This document shows, piece by piece, positions 47,945-60,039 of a stretch of DNA of 64,000 bases. Each line of letters begins with the position of its first letter. Position 1 is the first letter of the stretch. Below the pieces are notes generated by a model that ran no database searches, was not told the origin of the DNA, and saw only the letters and a list, made by a program, of their open reading frames with translations. Location: assembly GCF_029168945.1 (NCBI RefSeq), contig NC_083603.1:3596001-3660000 (forward strand), in the 5' to 3' direction. The translations under genes and the position numbers were made by a program. Source of the DNA: Cannabis sativa. Its lineage: Eukaryota; Streptophyta; Magnoliopsida; Rosales; Cannabaceae.

Positions 47945-48151
47945 TAGGGACATAATTTTGTCTCGTGATGTACTACTATTAGATGGGTCTCGGGTACATT
48001 AAATGAGTGTCAGGTACGTATCTAAATTTTAATCCTAATCACCCTTAGATCAATCTCAGCCGTCAAATTAAATAAGTCCATTATCTGACGGCTGCCGTAC
48101 ATCACGAAATGTATTCTATAAAAGTATAATCCCGAGACAAAATCATATCCC
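47945..48151. mobile_element. hAT-like MITE in the PEAMT-B promoter
   Basis: It starts TAGGGACATAATTTTGTCTC and ends with the near complement GAGACAAAATCATATCCC. The flanking TATATATG occurs on both sides (47,937-47,944 and 48,152-48,159), an 8-bp duplication typical of hAT elements. It ends about 105 bp before the candidate TATA box. Confidence 0.75.
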
Positions 48152-48257
48152 TATATATGTAATAATTATAAATATTAAGAGAATTTATCGTAAATAAATT
48201 TTTAATAATATAAAAAACCGCTAACAAATCCCAAAGATCGATACAGCAATAGCTCTC

Positions 48258-48265
48258 TATAAATA
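48258..48265 (+). promoter_or_regulatory. TATA box of PEAMT copy B
   Basis: CTCTATAAATAG is a textbook plant TATA box 125 bp upstream of the upstream ORF start. It leaves room for a leader of about 90-100 nt before that ORF. Confidence 0.6.
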
Positions 48266-48382
48266 GTTGGAGCTGAGAAACTCCATTTCCCCATACAAAC
48301 GGAAAATAAGCCATTCTTGTGAATCCACGCAAGAAGAGCCTTCTTCTCAATCGGTTACGCTCTTAGCTTAGCTTAGCTGCCT

Positions 48383-48460
48383 ATGTTTCAGAAGGGAAAA
48401 CTCTTTAACCGAAGATCTCGTAGCTTTTCCAGAAGTCGAATTGCCATTGAAGGATCTTGA
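48383..48460 (+). CDS. Conserved upstream ORF of PEAMT copy B (25 aa)
   Basis: A 25-codon frame ending 82 bp before the main start codon. It shares QKG near the start, the RSRSFSRSR core and AIEGS at the end with copy A. The same peptide type precedes plant PEAMT genes and represses main-ORF translation when phosphocholine is high. Conservation between copies of peptide rather than codons (RSRSFSRSR is written with several different codons) supports selection on the peptide. Confidence 0.9.
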   Translation: MFQKGKLFNRRSRSFSRSRIAIEGS

Positions 48461-48542
48461 TTTCATTGTCATTACTTGTTTTTCTTTTTTGTTTTTGTTT
48501 TCGATTGTTATTCTTTGCTTTTTCAATTCCGATTCGACCATA

Positions 48543-51528
48543 ATGGCTGCTGTTGATAATGGTAACGTTCGATTACGGTTATTCCTTTTTGTTTTTGCTT
48601 TTTAATGGTTTTGATTCTGATTTTTGTTTTTGTTTTGAAGCCAAAGTGTTGGAACAAGAGCGTGAGATTCAGAAGAATTATTGGATGGAGCATTCGGCGG
48701 ATCTGACTGTGGAAGCTATGATGCTTGATTCGAAAGCTTCTGATCTTGATAAGGAAGAACGACCAGAGGTGTGTTCATCTTTTTTTTACACATTTCTTTT
48801 TGTAAAATATGTAATTAAGATCAAAAGGTTTGAAATGTTAATTAATTATTATTATTATGATTATGTAATTTATAGGTACTGTCTCTTTTGCCGCCGTATG
48901 AGGGGAAATCTGTGATTGAGTTAGGAGCTGGAATTGGTCGTTTTACTGGTGAATTGGCTCAGAAGGCTGGTCATCTTCTTGCTATGGATTTCATTGAAAG
49001 TGCCATAAAGAAGGTAAATTAATATTTGATGTTATATAGTGGAAATTAAACATATTTGTTTGGATTTTTGTGTGATTTGTTTAAGTGTGTTTCGTGTAGA
49101 ATGAAGAAATTAATGGACATTACAAGAATGTTGAGTTTAGATGTGCTGATGTGACTTCCCCTGATCTTGATGTACCTGAAGGATCTGTTGATTTGATTTT
49201 CTCAAATTGGCTTCTCATGTATTTGTCAGATGAAGAGGTAAACAATTTCACAATGATAAATGCTTACTATTCTCAATTAAGGATCTGTTCCTGAAATTTT
49301 AATTCCCTGAAATGTATTGCAGGTGGAAAATTTGGCTGAAAGGATGGTGAAATGGTTGAAGGTTGGTGGGTTCATATTTTTCAGGGAATCTTGTTTCCAC
49401 CAATCTGGTGACTCGAAGCGGAAATACAACCCCACCCATTACCGGGAACCGAGATTCTATACCAAGGTTTGCCTTCTGATTGAGTTATCAAACATGTTCA
49501 AAGAAATTGCTTTAACTTTGTGTTCATGATATGATTAGAATTTCTTCAATAGTCTGTGATCATAGTCAGAAAAATCCAGTTTCTGAAATCTTATTAGTGA
49601 TCATAAGAGGTTACTTGGTGAGAAAAAAGAGGAAAGAAGTTGAATCACTGATACTTTTCATTACCCTTTTCTTCTTACTGAAGTTTTTAGGTTGTTTGAT
49701 CACAGCAACTTTGTAATTCTAAATATTGAGCTAATCCTGTGTTTCATTTCATGAATCAAAAATTGTTTTTTTTTCTTTCTCTTTATTATATGTATATTTC
49801 CATTGATGTTTCAGATTTTTAAAGAATGCCAAACAACTGATGGATCTGGAAATTCCTTTGAGTTGTCTCTTGTTGGCTGCAAATGTATTGGTGCTTATGT
49901 GAGAAACAAAAAGAATCAAAATCAGGTGATTTACTTGACAAGATTAAATCTTTTAGTGCTATTTTCTTAGTAAATGAAGCTTACTGATAATTTTTGTATG
50001 ATGCAGATTTGCTGGACATGGCAGAAAGTGAGTTCACAGGATGATAGAGGGTTTCAGCAGTTTTTAGACACTGTTCAGTACAAATGCACTGGCATATTGC
50101 GTTATGAGCGTGTTTTCGGCTCGGGCTATGTTAGCACTGGCGGAATTGGTAATACTACTTTGTCCTTATAATTGAGAAACTAAAATAACTGAACAGAATG
50201 AAAGAGCATACTAGCATTTTATAAGCTGAATAATGAATATGAAATATTTTAATTACAACACACATGAGCTATGTATGTTTTCAGTAATATGCCATAACTG
50301 AATACATTCGAATTGTTTTTCTTAGGCAACAAATTAGAATTCTACACGATTCAAGAACAATATCTTTATTTGCATCTTAGTATTTCACACTACTTTCCTT
50401 GATTAGGAAAAAGAAAGAGAAAAATAAAGATGGGATATTAACAGTTCTTGCATTTGGTCTCTTCTAACAATATTTGGATTGCCTATGCAGAAACAACCAA
50501 GGAATTTGTGGCAAAATTAGACCTTAAGCCTGGTCAGAGAGTTCTAGATGTTGGCTGTGGAATTGGAGGGGGAGACTTTTATATGGCTGAAAATTTTGAT
50601 GTTGAAGTTGTTGGCATCGACCTCTCCGTGAATATGATTTCTCTTGCTCTTGAACGCGCCATAGGGCTTAATTGCTCTGTCGAATTTGAAGTTGCTGATT
50701 GCACAACAAAGACTTATCCTGATAACTCATTTGATGTAATATACAGCCGCGACACCATATTGCACATTCAAGTAAGGCACTCATTTCTTCTATTCATTTA
50801 ATCATGTGGATTATGTCCTTAAATCTCTTATGTTGACATGAAACTCGTATTAATGTGAAATATTTTAACATGTGCAGGACAAACCTTCATTGTTCAAGTC
50901 ATTCTTCAAGTGGTTAAAACCAGGAGGAACAGTTCTTATAAGTGATTATTGCAAGAGTTCAGGAACCCCAACCTCGGAATTTGCAAGTTATATTAAGCAA
51001 AGAGGATACGATCTTCATGATGTAGAAGAATACGGCCAAGTATGTTTAGATATATTTACATTTCAACACCCTTTTAGATGTTTATTCCAATTTCCTCTAC
51101 TTAACAAGGTTCCTTTTTTTCGGTTTGTAATAAACTCAGATGCTTAGCAATGCTGGTTTTAAGGAAGTCATTGCTGAAGACCGCACTGAACAGGTTTGAC
51201 ATATGATCTATTCTATTCGATGACCATGTTTCGGTTCTTTCTTAATTTTCTTTTCGTATTGTGTTTCAGTTCTTACAAGTTCTGCAGCGGGAACTGGATG
51301 TACTCGAAAAAGAAAAGGATGAATTCATCAACGACTTCTCTGAAGTGAGTTTCTTCCTTCTCATTTGTTGTGCTTCATTGAAAAATCTTTACTCATATTT
51401 ATCAATAAATGAATCACTTGTAGGAGGACTATAATGATATTGTTAATGGATGGAAAGCGAAGCTGATCAGAAGTTCATCCGGTGAGCAAACATGGGGTCT
51501 GTTTATCGCGAAGAAAAACAAAGAGTGA
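48543..51528 (+). CDS. PEAMT: Phosphoethanolamine N-methyltransferase, copy B
   Basis: Twelve exons: 48543-48561, 48641-48768, 48876-49013, 49100-49237, 49323-49466, 49815-49925, 50007-50148, 50491-50771, 50878-51039, 51140-51193, 51270-51344, 51424-51528. They splice to 498 codons plus stop. Both methyltransferase domains are intact: [15 protein letters not shown] in the N-terminal half and [15 protein letters not shown] in the C-terminal half. The N-terminal domain of plant PEAMT performs the first methylation of phosphoethanolamine and the C-terminal domain the later ones; the product is phosphocholine for phosphatidylcholine and betaine. The introns are short (about 75-350 bp) and free of recognisable transposons. 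With its TATA box and uORF this looks like the standard housekeeping copy; copy A, 6 kb upstream, looks like its tandem duplicate. Confidence 0.96.
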
Positions 51529-53277
51529 GTGAAGTTTGATTAAGTCACTAAATTTAGTAACAATGGTATGTGTTATTTTAATAATGAAGACCCCATTTTG
51601 ATGGACTTTGTGTAATTTCATGCTTAGAGAAGTGATTATGTCTAGTTTCAAGATTATTGCTATTACCATTGTGTTGTAATTTTACTATTGTGATATTGAA
51701 ACATCAGATTTGGTAAGGAAAGAAATAATAGTTACCTTTGTCTTTTCATCAATTGCTTGATGCTAATATGGCTCAAAATGCTTGTTGTTTTGTGTTTTGA
51801 CAAAAGGTTATTTTAATAGTGTGATGATATGTATGATTGTTTCCCACATAGATTTGTGAAATGTTATGATATAAATTGTGTTTGTACATATTATATCACT
51901 TATTTTGTAAAAGAGGTATTGGTGGGATGTTTTTTCTTCCTTAAATTAATGGGGTTATATAGTTTTTTATGTTTTAAATAACTATATTTGTAAGAGATGC
52001 AAAGAGTAAATCTAAGTACATCTATGATTTTTAATTTAAGATAAAAGTATTGCAATGATATTTTTAATCGGAGATAAAAGACACGAGTGAAATAACAAAA
52101 AATTTGTTATTTTTTAAATAAGTAAAAAAATAAATGTATTTTTACAAAAATATGGCATAAAAAATAATTAAAAAAAAAATTTTATAATCTCATGGTATTA
52201 TTTATTTATGCCATAAAAAAGTAAACTTTTATAATTTTTTTTATATATTATGTAATTTCTACTTTTTATATAAGTTTTTTACGCTACATATTGAAATTTT
52301 TAATTTTTTTTTATTTTTATATTGTGGGCTGGATTTTTTTAAAAATACTGTATTTTTTTTTTCAAAATGTGTACTGTTTTAAGTTTGTTCTACGGTTATT
52401 TTTTAGTTGTTCCACTGTTGTTTTAATTATTCTATTTTGTTGTTTTACGGTTGTTTTATAAAAAAACAATATTTTTGTAAAAAATTCCGTGTAGCAGGAT
52501 AATTATAAATTTTGCTCTATTTTTATAAAACCCTCTTTTTTATATGGAAAAAATATTTACTTAAAATTAAGTTTAGAGTTATTTAATCTATTTTCTAAAA
52601 GAGAATGGTTCATCGCTTATTTAAGTTAAATTCGTATTTTTCCTATAAAAATAAATATGTTATTATTTTTATTTTTTTTAGAAATTAGTAGCTATATATT
52701 CATGAGTACCAACGATGAACTATCCAAAACAAAAATCAAATAGAAGAATTGAACATTTTTTTTTTTTTGTATGAATGAATATCTTAATTTAAACTAGATG
52801 TATTCATTGTTAGATTATTGACGGCAAAACCTTCTATTCTTGTAGCACAACTCTCTAATCTTTTTTATGACAAAGCCTTTCAATAGATCAGAGATGCATA
52901 TGGAGACGGAACAGTTCTTTTTCCCGCCTCCTATTACATTCCCCGTTCCTGCTCTATCCCGCACATTTTCCAGTGGTGAACTGAATAGGGCGAAATCAAA
53001 GAACAAAAGAAAGAAAAAAAAAAATACAAAACGGCAAAATAAATGAAACAAAGGCTAAAAGCAACAAAACAATTAGAGCAAACATTAGGTAGTTCCACTA
53101 GAGTCCTCCAACAAAGATTGCATTGAGCAATCACTACAATTATGTAAACTTTTCCCTTTTATCCAACACCCCTTTATCTATACAATCTTTGTAGCTACTA
53201 ACTACTACTAGTTCTAGTGGTTATGTTTATATATACATATATTTATGCATATATTTTCCCTATACAAACTAAAAAGA
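51529..53277. other. AT-rich region downstream of PEAMT copy B
   Basis: It includes the 3' ends of PEAMT-B (plus) and of the EamA gene (minus), which converge here. About 52,330-52,510 is a T-rich tract of TTGTTTTACGGTTGTT-like units resembling 5,100-5,300. No further gene. Confidence 0.4.
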
Positions 53278-53719
53278 TCACTTTAAAATATCTACATTTT
53301 TGCTTGATCTTACAACAAAGGGTGAAGCAGAGATACCATAATGTATAAGATCACTCTTCTGATTACTATCTTCAACTTCTATACATTTCTCATGTGAAGA
53401 TCCCAACATCTGAACAATTAAGCTTCCACCTATAATACCACCATAAAATTCTTGCTTTTAAGCTTTGTCTTAAGCTGTGAGTTAGATTGACTTTTGTTGT
53501 GTCATATGTTAGTGACTAATAAGAAATTTTTAGTTACTAAGTAAAGTGATGATTGAACAAGTATAAGATATGTTTACCAAGAACAAGAGTAGCTCCAAGC
53601 CAACCAAGAGTACCCCATCTTTCACCTAATAGAAACCAAGCAAAGCCAGCAACCCAAACTGGCTCAAGACCATATATTATGGCTGTTTCTGTTGCTGAAA
53701 CATCACGCATGGCCGAAAA
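53278..53719 (-). CDS. EamA/DMT-family transporter, last two exons only
   Basis: Exons at 53719-53578 and 53429-53278, joined by a GT-AG intron with matching phase. The first reads FSAMRDVSATETAIIYGLEP, then WVAGFAWFLLGERWG and WLGATLVLGG. That is the final transmembrane part of an EamA (drug/metabolite transporter) repeat, with the usual E-P-x(3)-G-x(8)-LGE pattern. The second completes GGSLIVQMLGS and adds a hydrophilic tail to a stop. The 5' exons are not to the immediate right: a Sirevirus starts at 53,774, inside the apparent upstream intron. They may lie beyond the window. The substrate is unknown. Confidence 0.75.
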
Positions 53720-53773
53720 CTGAACACACAACACGATGAAACTTCGTCAAAAACTACATTTCGTGTTAAGAAT

Positions 53774-54997
53774 TGTTAATTCCATTTTTGGCATATTTAA
53801 TTGACAAAAATATTTTATTATTTAATGTATATTTCGGCTGGCATATATTGATTTGGTTTCCATATTTGTGTAAATCAAACTTGAAAGGAAAGTTGTCTAG
53901 CTTTCCTATTTTTGGAAAAAAGGTAAAAATGGTAAGTTTGGTTACCCATTTCGTTTTTTATCTAACCAGCTGTTATTCTGATCTTGTGTTGAGTTTCCCA
54001 TTTTCTAAGATCAGGTTTCTTGAAGAGAAAACCGGAGCTAGACTTTCCTTTTCTATAAAAGGAAAGTTGTAGTTATTGCCCACGATTCTGTAGGTACAGA
54101 AACGGAAATTCCTGGACTGATTGAAGAATTATTTTAGGGAAGTTTCTAGTGGGTTGAGGTCTTGTTCAGACCGAATGTAAGCTGTCTATGAGATGTATAT
54201 TCATTATAAATACATCTTATAGTAGCTAGGTTTTGTATCTCTTTCACACACTTAGAATTGCTTTCATATCTTAAGGAAAGAGTGTCTTTGTTTAGTACCT
54301 CTCTTGGTACCTCTCTTGTATCTTTGAATTCCATTCATATCTTTAGAAAAGAGAGTCTTTGTTTTGTAGAGAAGAGTTGTTCTACTCTTACTCTGTTTAT
54401 TTGTTGTTTGTATTGTCTTGAGTCTGTATTCAAGTCTACAACGAAGAAGAACATCAGTGCACCTTCGGGAGAAGGGTATTTACAAGCTTTCGGGAGATTG
54501 CTTTTGAAGTCTTGCATCGGGAGGATACAAGCACACAACCTTCGGGAGATGGTTGTATAGGCTTTCGGGAGATAGCCTTTAAGCCTTGAATCGGGAGGAT
54601 TCAAGCACTCTTCAAGGTGATCGAAGGGAGTTCGAGCACTTGGAGTTTTATCAAGATTTGGTTAGTAGGTGGAATACATCAAGCTTGCGGCATACAATAA
54701 GAGGGAGTCTATTTATGCATAAGTCAATTACTTTGTATTTTTGATACCGATCTAATGAATCTTATCTCTGGGCGTGGCCCCGTGGACTAGTAACAATGCG
54801 AAAGGATTGTTGAAACCACGTACAAAAATCTTGTGTGTTTTTACTTTTATGCAATCGTCTGTTTTTACGGGTTTTTCCGGAGTTACGAGTTGCATTACGT
54901 AACTACGTAAAATGTTTTCGATACAGTTTATTATTCCGCATTTAATTAATCATTTAATTAAATAATCAAACTGGGAATATTAAAATACGGAATTTCA
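53774..54997 (+). repeat. Sirevirus 5' LTR
   Basis: It begins TGTTAATTCC and ends AATTTCA two bases before the primer site. TTATAAATA at 54,204-54,212 is a likely promoter TATA box. Between 54,465 and 54,600 a CTTTCGGGAGAT-like motif recurs several times as short imperfect repeats, which may be regulatory. The left boundary is inferred from the TG start, since the partner LTR is not in the window. Confidence 0.65.
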
Positions 54998-54999
54998 TT

Positions 55000-55011
55000 T
55001 GGTATCAGAGC
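55000..55011 (+). other. Sirevirus primer-binding site
   Basis: TGGTATCAGAGC, complementary to the 3' end of initiator tRNA-Met, two bases after the LTR. Confidence 0.9.
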
Positions 55012-55070
55012 AAGTCACTAAATTCTTAGTGAGATCTTGAGGTTATTCCGTTTAACTTGTTTTGTGTGAG

Positions 55071-56488
55071 ATGTCTTTGTTTGCAGAAGGAAGTTCCATC
55101 TCTAGACCTCCTCTATTGAATGAGTCGAATTATCCTTATTGGAAGGTCAGGATGAGAGCTTTCATCAAATCGCAAGATGAGAAAGCATGGAGAGCTATTC
55201 TTACAGGGTGGTCTCAACCTACTGAAAATGATGAAAAAGGTAATACTCAGGTAAAATGCGGAACTCGGTTGGACCACCGAAGATGAAAAACCGTCTGGTT
55301 ATAATAATAAGGCTTTACATGCTATTTTTAATGGCGTTGGTGAAGGTTTTATTAAATTAATATCATCTTGTGAATACAAAAGAAGCATGGGAAATCCTTC
55401 AAATTCAATTTGAAGGTACTGCTGATGTAAAGAGATCACGATTTACCATGCTTCAAACTAGATTTGATGAATTGAGAATGTCAGATACTGAAACTTTAAA
55501 TGATTTCTATGAAAGATTATCTGACATCTCTAATGAGTTTTTTGCCTTGGGAGAAAAACTAGATGAATCTGTCTTGGTTCGAAAAATTGTTCGAGTTCTT
55601 CCTGACAGGTTTGATACAAAATTGCTTGCAATGGAAGAGGCGAAAGATTTTGGCAAAATGAAGGTTGAGGAACTCATGGGATCTTTAAGAACCTTTGAGT
55701 TGAATCAACAAATCAAGAAAAAGAGTAAGCAAAATCTCTCGAATGAGAAAAGCAAAGGTATTGCCTTTAATGCTTCTGAAAATATTGTTTCTGATGATGA
55801 AAATGATGATGAAATGGTCCTATTGGCAAAAAATTTCCAAAAATTCTTGAAATCTGGTGGAAATAAAAAGTTCTTTTCAAAGAACCCAAAAGGTAACATT
55901 TCTGGTAACATTCCCTCTAAACCTTTTCCATCTAACAATAAAAAAGGTATTAAATGCAGAGAATGTGAAGGTTTTGGTCACACTCAATCTGAATGTGCTA
56001 ATACCTTAAAGAAAAATAAAAAGGGATTGAAAGTTACTTGGAGTGATGATTCTGAGAGTAGTGAGGATGAAAAAGAAAAAGTTGTCCTAACAAGTGTTTT
56101 GTCAAGAAATTTGCAGGAAAAAGGAAAAAGCATTTGCTTGAACAATATCCTGATCAATGACAACAAGGAAGAATCCAGATCCGAATCAGATGAGTCAGAA
56201 ATTGATGAGGATTCCATGATTGAATCCTACAAGGTAATGTTTGGTAAGTGGTTGGAAACTAGTGCTGAAAATCGCTCCCTGGTTAAAGATAATAAAATTT
56301 TGTGTAACAACATTAATGAGTTGGAAGATAAACTCAAATGTTGTGAATCTGAATTGTCTTTAAAAGAGTCAAAAATTATTTCTTTAACCAAGGAAATTGA
56401 TAACATTAAAAAGAATGTTAAAATGTTAAATCCGAGTTCCACTATCTTTGAAAAAATTCAAAAATGCGGCCAAACCAATCATCTTTGA
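55071..56488 (+). pseudogene. Sirevirus gag, frameshifted
   Basis: It starts MSLFAEGSSISRPPLL and continues with YPYWKVRMRAFIKS. The frame is lost near 55,250; an alternative frame reads WTTEDEKPSGYNNKALHAIF. It is restored near 55,370 as NTKEAWEILQIQFEGTADVK. The long central part is typical UBN2-type gag (SRFTMLQTRFDELRM, LNDFYERLSDI, KIVRVLPDRFDTK). A zinc knuckle CRECEGFGHTQSEC lies near 55,957-55,998. An acidic, coiled-coil-prone C-terminal region (ELEDKLKCCESELSLKESKI) leads to a stop at 56,488. Confidence 0.85.
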
Positions 56489-56498
56489 AATTTGAGTT

Positions 56499-58939
56499 AT
56501 GTTCCAAATCAACTTTGTGTCTAATACCACTAATAGTTTTGTTTGGAAGAAGCTGTTTCTACCTCGCAGTGTCTGTCTCGACAATGACAAAGCACTCTGT
56601 TGTTACGAAAAGAAGCAGAACGGTAAGTTTGACAACTTCAAAGGGAAAGGAAGACGTTTCATTCCTATTTGCCATTTTTGTGGAGTAAAAGGTCACATTC
56701 GACCTAAATGCATAACCATGCATAACATGTTTAAATCTAATTACATTGGAAATAAACATGTTTTACAAAAACAAAAATGGGTTGTCAAAAACAAATGCTT
56801 GGTAGGTTCTACTTGTTTTAAAACTGTTGCTTCTAACATGTGGTATTTTGATAGTGGTTGTTCCAAACACATGACAGGTGAAAAAGAATTTCTTGTGAAC
56901 ATAAGACCAATGCACTGTGGAGAAGTTACATTTGGTAACGGTCTTACTGGTAAAGTCATAGGAATGGGAACTCTCAAGTTCGAAGGGCTTCCTAAACTAA
57001 AGAATGTCATGTTGGTTGAAGGACTAAAAGCTAATCTACTTAGCATTAGTCAGATTTGTGATCAGGGTTATACTGTGAGCTTTGATAGCAATCATTGCTA
57101 TGTATATAATATTCTTGATGAAATTGTGTTACAAGGGCTGCGATCTAGTGATAATTGTTATACTCTCACTACGCATGCCACTTGTCATTCTGTCATTGAA
57201 AATGTTACTGACCTATGGCATGAAAAACTTGGTCACATTCACTTTAAAAATCTGAAAAAATTATCTGTTTCAGGGATTGTTCGAGGATTACCTAAATTAG
57301 GTAAAGAGTCATTGGGAAAATGTGGTCCATGCCAGTTAGGTAAGCAACTGAAAATTTCTCACAAAAGTGTCCCAGATGTGAATACTTCTAGAGTTCTCGA
57401 ACTCTTGCACATGGACTTAATGGGTCCAATCCAGGTAGAAAGCTTAAATGGTAAAAGGTATATTTTTGTTTGTGTTGATGATTTTTCTCGATTCTCATGG
57501 GTGGATTTTTTGAGAGAAAAATCTGATACTTTTGAAGCTTTCCAAACTCTGTGTTTGAAATTACGAGTTGAAAAAGATTGTAACATTGGCAAAATTGTTA
57601 GGATTAGGAGTGATCATGGTAAGGAATTTGAAAATACCGTATATGATGAATTTTGTAAAGCTAACGGTATTTCTCATGAATTTTCTGCTCCTAAAACTCC
57701 TCCACAAAATGGAGTGGTTGAAAGAAAGACTCGTACTCTAACCAAAATGGCTAGAGTAATGTTGAATAGCAAGAAGCTCACAAAGCGCCTTTGGGCCGAA
57801 GCCATTAACACTGCTTGCTATACCATCAACAGAGTATTCTTGCGCCCAGGTACTCACAAAACACCATATGAAATCTGGAAAGGTAAGAAACCAAATGTAA
57901 GTCACTTTCATGTGTTCGGATGTAAGTGTTATATTTTACGAGATCGTGATTACATTGGTAAATTTGATTCTAAAAGTGATGAAGGTGTTTTCTTAGGATA
58001 TTCCACAAATAGTAGGGCATATCGTGTGTATAACATGAGAACCCAAACTGTTATGGAATCTGCTAATGTTGTTGTTGATGATCTAAAAGATTTTTCTGAG
58101 TTTTCCACAGAAGAACAGATTGAAGATTTGCTTGAAAAACCTGCTGCTGAGGAAAAAGAACCTGACGAAGCTTCAGAAGCAGTCGTCGAGGTTACTGTGC
58201 AGGAATCTGTTGCTACAGAAAATCCAACAACAAAAGAATCCGAGTATCCTTTAAATTCAATCACTGATCCAATACAGAGGGAACCATCCTCCAGGGTTAA
58301 AAAGAATCATCCTTCAGATCTCATCCTTGGAAACTTGGATGAGAGCATGGTTACAAGAAGAAAATATGCCAATATAATTCAATTTTTATGTTTTATTTCT
58401 TCTTTAGAACCTAAATCTGTAAAAGAAGCTTTAATGGATGAAGATTGGTTTTTAGCTATGCAGGATGAGCTTCATCAGTTTGTTCGAAACAAAGTCTGGA
58501 AAATGATTCCAAGACCACCGTTTGTGAACATCATTGGAACCAAGTGGATCTTCAAAAATAAGAGTGATGAGTTTGGCACTATCATTCGAAACAAGGCAAG
58601 GTTGGTTGCCCAAGGATACACTCAAGTTGAGGGTGTTGACTTTGATGAAACATTTGCTCCAGTAGCTAGACTGGAATCGATCAGGTTACTTCTTTCCATA
58701 GCTTGCATTCTTGGTATTAAATTGTATCAAATGGATGTCAAATCCGCTTTTTTGAATGGGTACATTAAAAGAAGAAGTGTATGTGGAACAACCTAAAGGG
58801 TTTGAGGATCCACATTTTCCTGATCATGTTTATAAGTTAGACAAGGCATTGTATGGTCTAAAACAAGCACCACGTGCTTGGTATGAGCGTCTAACTGAAT
58901 TCTTACTTTCTCATGATTACAAGAGAGGAAATGTTGATA
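56499..58939 (+). pseudogene. Sirevirus pol, part 1: protease, integrase, reverse transcriptase start
   Basis: It starts out of frame with gag. Order: a second zinc knuckle (CHFCGVKGHIRPKC), protease with an intact active site (MWYFDSGCSKHMTG), a GAG-pre-integrase motif (LWHEKLGHIHFKNLKKL), the integrase zinc domain (CGPCQLGKQ) and DDE core (LLHMDLMGPI, IRSDHGKEFEN, PPQNGVVERKTRTL), then reverse transcriptase ([32 protein letters not shown]). One extra A in the run at 58,767-58,770 shifts the frame; the next frame continues [10 protein letters not shown], then [16 protein letters not shown]. The CACTA element begins at 58,940. Confidence 0.9.
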
Positions 58940-59529
58940 CACTACTACAAAAGTGAGTTTTCCCAACAGTTTATAACTGTCTTTTATACTATTTCCCAAC
59001 GGTTCCTAAAACCGTTGGCTATGTGGGTGTCATAAAAATACGAAGCTTTAAAAGACGGTTTATAACTGTTGGAAAAAGTTATATTAAATGACTGTTTACA
59101 ACTGTTGGAAAAAATCTTTTTAAATGACTGTTTATAACTGTTGGCAAAAGTATTATATAAATTAAATTAAATATAAATGAAATTATTTTTTAAATATTAA
59201 ATATATATAATAATATTATTTTTCATAAATAAAATATTAATTAAAATAAATAAAATCAATATATATTCAAATTTTTTTAGACTAATATATATTCATATTT
59301 AACAATATACATTATATACAATTCAGAAAAAAATACAAAAAATAATATTAAATATAAATATTACAACAATATTTTTTACAGTGACCAAACAGAATAGAAT
59401 CCTCAACAATACAATCAAAAAATTGTCTAAATCAGAACACTAATTGGTATGTAAATCCATAAATTTTGCCCCAATTTCATGAATAAATCACAGAACATAT
59501 AACCCAACCCAAATTCAAATAATCTCTCT

Positions 59530-59978
59530 TCAGTGAATTAGGTATGTCAATACCAAAGCCACAAACATCAACAGGCATGCAATCGTTGCCCCTGAAAATT
59601 CACCAAAAAAAAAAATCAAATCTTTATTACATACAGTACCCAATTTGATTAAAAAAAACCCTAATATTCAATTAGAGAGAAATCAACAATGCATCATCAT
59701 ATTTTTCAAGACCCATTTTTCCTTAACCCTAATTCGTCATTTGACATATATAATCAAAATTAATAATTCAAATCTGTTAAAATAAAAGGCGAGAGAACTC
59801 ACCGTCGCCGGTGGGAGCCGAAGCCAGAGCCGGAGCCGGAGCAGACGATTAACCTCCACAATCGCCATTGTCGTTGTTTATGTCACTGTCGCTGGTGGGA
59901 GCCGAAGCCAGAGCCGGAGCCGGAGCAGACAATTAACCTCCACAATCGCCATTGTCGTTGTTTATGTCATTATCATCC
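59530..59978 (-). pseudogene. Captured arabinogalactan-peptide gene fragment
   Basis: Exon at about 59,843-59,803 (minus) reads APAPALASAPTGDG, then a GT donor. The next exon, 59,591-59,530, completes the Gly codon and reads ATIACLLMFVALVLTYLIH followed by a stop. An Ala-Pro-rich mature peptide followed by a hydrophobic GPI-anchor signal ending LTYLIH is the layout of small plant arabinogalactan peptides (AGP16/20/22-like), which are cell-surface proteoglycans. The signal peptide is not intact. The Ala-Pro exon is duplicated as an 84-bp tandem unit (59,811-59,894 and 59,895-59,978), and the second unit has stops in this frame. Gene capture by CACTA elements is well known. Confidence 0.7.
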
Positions 59979-60039
59979 TCCTCGTCGTCAACTGCACCAG
60001 CCAGCAAGCTCCATGGAGGTGACCGTTAATGTAGACGAA

